This document shows positions 61,028-64,000 of a stretch of DNA of 64,000 nt, in pieces. Each line of letters starts with the position of its first letter. The stretch's first letter is position 1. The notes beneath the pieces were generated by a model. That model ran no database searches. It was not told the origin of the DNA and saw only the letters and a program-made list of their open reading frames with translations. Both the position numbers and the translations under genes were made by a program. The stretch comes from JAUIET01 sp964352475 (lineage in GTDB: Bacteria; Pseudomonadota; Gammaproteobacteria; Pseudomonadales; JAUIET01): assembly GCA_964352475.1 (NCBI GenBank), contig CAYGSL010000002.1, forward strand, positions 1 to 64,000. The letters run 5' to 3'.

Positions 61028-61088
61028 CTGGCATTACCAAGCTTGCGGCTCAGTCGTCAACAGCCCGCAATATGAATTAATGCCAGTT
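61025..61088. repeat. Nested inverted repeat after the diguanylate cyclase gene
   Basis: An outer perfect 11-bp inverted repeat (AACTGGCATTA at 61026-61036, its complement at 61078-61088) encloses a second stem, TTGCGGCT with AGCCCGCAA (with one bulge). The left arm overlaps the stop codon. No T-run follows, so it is a structured RNA end or element rather than a standard terminator. Confidence 0.55.
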
Positions 61089-61183
61089 GAAACTCGGTCA
61101 GGCTGAACTATAGTTTTCAAAAGGACAAAAAATGCTCAGTTGATCAGCCTTGCCGCTGCCAACTGCTTACCGCGGAGCACGCC

Positions 61184-61345
61184 ATGAGCAAACATCAAAT
61201 TACCCCAGAGCAAGTACGTAAAATTGAAGATGCGCTGGAAGAGCGTAAGCAGAATCGTGAGCGCCGAAAAAGCAGCGAAAACTTCCCCAACGATTTCGAT
61301 CGTAGAGAACATCACGGTGATCGGCGCGAAGAAGCGCAAGACTAA
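61184..61345 (+). CDS. Small highly charged protein, unknown (53 residues)
   Basis: An ATG at 61184 with GGAG 7 bp upstream opens a 53-residue frame to TAA at 61345. The protein (MSKHQITPEQVRKIEDALEE and on) is rich in Glu, Arg and Lys, has no cysteine, no membrane segment and no signal peptide. It is likely a helix followed by a polar Arg/Asp-rich tail. The start site and codon use look real. The family is not recognised. It ends 18 bp before the end of the convergent lipoprotein gene. Confidence 0.6.
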   Translation: MSKHQITPEQVRKIEDALEERKQNRERRKSSENFPNDFDRREHHGDRREEAQD

Positions 61346-61363
61346 GCTTTAGAGCTTCTTAAC

Positions 61364-62443
61364 TCAGCGTTTCAGCTGCTCGTATCGATTTCTAAAGCGA
61401 TGCGCTTTTTGTAAGCGCTCACGCAATGCTTCGTCCTCAGGCGACAATGCGTAAGCGTACTCCCAATGTTCAATTGCCTTGTCAATATCACCCAGGCTGT
61501 ATTGATATTTGCCTTGTTCAATACGCTGGTCAACGTCCGTCACTATTAATGCCGCCAATCGAGACTGTTCTTTTGCCAGTGCAGCATCGCCCGGTTTCAG
61601 CGTCAGCGCTTCATCCAGGTGTAGCTTGGCGTTGACCAGGTTTTTCTGCCGTACAGAATACCGATATCGGTGCAGTGCAGCGGCAACAGCCGCCTCGTCT
61701 ACTTTCAGCTGCGCCTCGGGAACCACTTCTTCCAAAAGCGGCTTGGGTTTGCTGGCGACTCGAGCCGGCTTTATCCGCGCCTTTACCACGCGTAAAGCCG
61801 TATTTGTTCGCTCATCATCACGCAAATTCCTGGACAACTGCAGCATGTTGCGCGCATCTCGCCACTTTTTTCCAGCCATTAAACGCTGACCCTCAGCCAG
61901 TAATGCTTCGGCGATATCCGAGGCCTCAGCAAGGCCTTGCTGATACCTGTCAGGGTCGCCCGAATCATTGATCATCTTTAGCCGCTTCAATTCTTCCGGC
62001 AAGCGTTTTGCGCGAAGTATTCGGTAGGCAAGTAATTGCTTGCGATGGAAAGCATCCCGAGAAATATAGAATGTATTCAGAGCCTCTCGTAAAGTCTGAC
62101 TTTCCGGGTAGGCCTGCAGAGCGCCCTGATACAGCTCGTTGGCTGATGCCCACGACTGTTCTTCTTGCAAGCTGCTTGCTTCGGAAATCACAGCTTTTTC
62201 ATAGGCCGATGATGCCTTGAGGTTATTCTGCAGAAGCTCCTGTCTGGCTTGCGCAGTCCATTCCTCACCCTCGGCCGCATTTTCTATTGCTCGCTTTGCA
62301 GCGCCAAATTTGAATTCTTTCTGCAGCTGGGCCACTTTTTCCGCCAATGGCACTTCTTCCACGGGCTGCACGGCACAAGCGCCTAACAACGCTACCAGCG
62401 CCGCGATGAGCAACTTTTGCATTAGCTGTGTGGACACGCTCAT
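61364..62443 (-). CDS. Lipoprotein with TPR-like helical repeats
   Basis: A 359-residue protein from ATG at 62443 (other starts at 62449 TTG and 62422 ATG). The N-terminal hydrophobic stretch ends in the lipobox LGAC (C23), so it should be lipid-anchored in the envelope. The rest is helical, with TPR-like units such as ANELYQGALQAYPESQTLR and GDIDKAIEHWEYAYALSPE near the end. It follows the adenylate cyclase gene by only a few bases and is likely in its operon. The role is unknown; TPRs suggest a scaffold. Confidence 0.8.
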   Translation of the reverse strand: MSVSTQLMQKLLIAALVALLGACAVQPVEEVPLAEKVAQLQKEFKFGAAKRAIENAAEGEEWTAQARQELLQNNLKASSAYEKAVISEASSLQEEQSWASANELYQGALQAYPESQTLREALNTFYISRDAFHRKQLLAYRILRAKRLPEELKRLKMINDSGDPDRYQQGLAEASDIAEALLAEGQRLMAGKKWRDARNMLQLSRNLRDDERTNTALRVVKARIKPARVASKPKPLLEEVVPEAQLKVDEAAVAAALHRYRYSVRQKNLVNAKLHLDEALTLKPGDAALAKEQSRLAALIVTDVDQRIEQGKYQYSLGDIDKAIEHWEYAYALSPEDEALRERLQKAHRFRNRYEQLKR

Positions 62444-62449
62444 GTGCAA

Positions 62450-63904
62450 TCAGGCAGCTCGCTGCGTACTGAGAACATCCTGAATCAGATTTTCCATCAC
62501 AAAAGGATTGATCTGATCCAGATCAAGCACGTTGTAAATAGTGATAGGCTCGGATTTACCGCGTACCCGAATCTGACGCTGTGGTTCAACCCGTAAGGTT
62601 TTGTGCTCGGATACGCGCTCATACAAACCTTCTTCAATAATAATCTGGCCACTGCGAGCTTCGTTGGAAAGTCGCGAGGCCAGATTAACCGAATCGCCTA
62701 CCACTGTATATTCCAGTCGATTGTTGGAACCCAGTAAACCGGCCAACATCTGACCACTGTTAACACCTATTCGTAGTTCAACGGCGAATTCTCCATCATC
62801 AAGCCTTTTTTGATTCAGTCGGTTGATCAGTTTTTGCATCAGCACGGCGCAGGCTACCGCATGGAATTCGTGCTGCGGATCCTGTTTGGGGGCGCCGAAC
62901 ACTACCATGGCGCAATCGCCTATGAATTTATCGATGGTTCCGAAATACGCTTTGGCACAGGCCTCTAGGTGATTGAAGTATTCATTCAGCAACTCGCTCA
63001 CTTCCCGTGGCGACAATTGCTCGCTGATGTGAGTAAAGCCCACGATATCGGCGAACAACACCGTGGCGTTCACTTGTTGGCCGCCATCACGAATCGTGTC
63101 CAACTGGTCGATCACTTCACTTGCCACGCCCTTGGTCAGCATCTGCTCCATCAGGTCTTCAAGCTGGTTTTTTCTGTTCAAGCCAGAACCCATTTCATTG
63201 ATGGCAGTAATCAATTGACCAAACTCATCCTGTCGTTGAGTTGATATTGGTGAGAATTTTCCATCGCGAATGTTGTTGCTGGCGGCAACCAATTCATGCA
63301 GCGGTCCGGTTAAACGTCGGCTGAGTAAATACACCAGGGCACAAATAGCCAGCAGCAAGCTACCACTTATACCGGCAACCCATACCAGTGACTTTTGGCT
63401 TGAGCGCAGCAAAGCGGCCTGGGAATAGCTGGCAACCGCATAACCTGCAGTCACTCCCTTAAAACGGATTGGCTCAATATGAATCGACAGAGTTTCAACG
63501 CGCGGGCGTTTTCTATCATCAGGTACTGACATCTGCAGCTCCTGATACGGCTTATCAAACAGCAGCTCATCACGATCGGGAAGCAAGCCATCGTTAGCAA
63601 CTAACAATCCGTCCAGATCGAAAATGCCGGCTCCCAGAATGCGCTCGTTGGCTGCGATTTTTTTGGTTAGCGCTTGTAACTGATAGGTCTCATCGGTAAA
63701 CAGAGGCTCAACGGCATTGTTAGCCAACTGCTCAGTGATCAATGTGCTGTAGTCATAGCTGTGTGCACTGACCAGGCGAGACTGGTTGTTAAGCAGTACA
63801 ACGGTCAGTAAAGCGATGCCTAGCATCACCAATACGCTGATGCTTAGGGCGAGCTTTAGGGCTATGGGAATTCTTGGCACCAGTGGTTTCGTCTCGCTAA
63901 TCAA
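62450..63904 (-). CDS. Membrane-bound class III adenylate/guanylate cyclase
   Basis: A sensor-type nucleotide cyclase of 484 residues. Two membrane helices (about 14-38 and 172-195) enclose a periplasmic sensor region. A HAMP domain (about 196-245) leads to a class III catalytic domain. Metal-binding aspartates are in LFADIVGF (D286) and KFIGDCAMVVFG (D330). K326 and the Thr in EYTVVGDSVN fit adenine specificity, so cAMP is the likely product. The lipoprotein gene follows within bases. Confidence 0.9.
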   Translation of the reverse strand: MISETKPLVPRIPIALKLALSISVLVMLGIALLTVVLLNNQSRLVSAHSYDYSTLITEQLANNAVEPLFTDETYQLQALTKKIAANERILGAGIFDLDGLLVANDGLLPDRDELLFDKPYQELQMSVPDDRKRPRVETLSIHIEPIRFKGVTAGYAVASYSQAALLRSSQKSLVWVAGISGSLLLAICALVYLLSRRLTGPLHELVAASNNIRDGKFSPISTQRQDEFGQLITAINEMGSGLNRKNQLEDLMEQMLTKGVASEVIDQLDTIRDGGQQVNATVLFADIVGFTHISEQLSPREVSELLNEYFNHLEACAKAYFGTIDKFIGDCAMVVFGAPKQDPQHEFHAVACAVLMQKLINRLNQKRLDDGEFAVELRIGVNSGQMLAGLLGSNNRLEYTVVGDSVNLASRLSNEARSGQIIIEEGLYERVSEHKTLRVEPQRQIRVRGKSEPITIYNVLDLDQINPFVMENLIQDVLSTQRAA

Positions 63905-64000
63905 TCAGTGTTTCGCGCATACCTATGCACGTGGTTCAGGCGGCTTGTCTGCGCGCGTGAGCGCCTTGCCCGAGAAAACAACAGGCCTCGTTTAACAATA

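Noticed and set aside
1..64000. CRISPR arrays, tRNA or rRNA genes, insertion sequences, prophage
   Set aside because: No regularly spaced direct repeats, no cloverleaf or rRNA-like sequence in the spacers, and no transposase, integrase or phage structural gene were seen.

Overview
The window is the replication-origin neighbourhood of a gammaproteobacterial chromosome, most likely from a marine member of Pseudomonadales in the broad sense. The evidence is gene content and order. It carries the atp operon, then parB-parA-rsmG-mnmG-mnmE-yidC-yidD-rnpA-rpmH, an oriC-like spacer, dnaA-dnaN-recF-gyrB, glyS-glyQ, a trk/rsmB/fmt/def cluster and a LysM-dprA-tsaC-hemF-aroE cluster. A caa3-type cytochrome oxidase operon and a znu/polA/engB/cytochrome c4/dsbA/diguanylate-cyclase block follow. 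The neighbourhoods match those of Pseudomonas, but several are joined differently. The assembly is a draft: a 100-N gap splits parB, and the 55 bases on its two sides are identical.

Layout. 1-7131 (minus): F1Fo ATP synthase, atpC (cut by the window edge) to atpI, read from a promoter near 7182-7210. 7352-16628 (minus): ParAB segregation genes, tRNA/rRNA modification (MnmE, MnmG, RsmG), membrane insertion (YidC, YidD), RNase P protein and L34. 16870-17165: oriC-like DNA with DnaA boxes. 17183-23580 (plus): dnaA, dnaN, recF, gyrB, with two perfect parS sites inside recF. 23603-27989 (minus): a GmhB-PlsC fusion, glyS, glyQ. 28106-28984 (plus): a lipid A-type acyltransferase. 29001-35456 (minus): def, fmt, rsmB, trkA, trkH and an unrecognised membrane/coiled-coil protein. 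35668-41154 (plus): LysM protein, dprA, purE, tsaC, hemF, aroE, a YheV-like zinc ribbon. 41144-42481 (minus): a MATE transporter. 42781-51513 (plus): coxB, coxA, ctaG, coxC, surf1, a Sco-like membrane protein, ctaA, cyoE, sco, with one DUF2909 gene on the other strand. 51535-53992: znuB, znuC and a divergent znuA-like gene. 53999-63904: a small secreted protein, polA, engB, cytochrome c4, dsbA, a GGDEF protein, a 53-residue charged protein, a repeat-type lipoprotein and a class III adenylate cyclase.

How the genes work together. DnaA, DnaN, RecF, GyrB and the ParAB-parS system couple initiation and segregation within about 14 kb. The cox block holds the oxidase subunits plus heme A synthesis (CyoE, CtaA) and copper/assembly factors (CtaG, Surf1, Sco). 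The right end pairs periplasmic thiol and cytochrome functions with two second-messenger enzymes (c-di-GMP and, by homology, cAMP).

I found no CRISPR array, rRNA, tRNA, prophage or transposase. This is mostly core-genome DNA, and I do not see a convincing new multi-gene system. The points most worth a second look are the false gap in parB, the parS sites coded within recF, the GmhB-PlsC fusion, two 27-bp-arm palindromic intergenic elements, the CSHC active site of DsbA, the second Sco-like protein in the cox operon and the protein coupled to TrkH.
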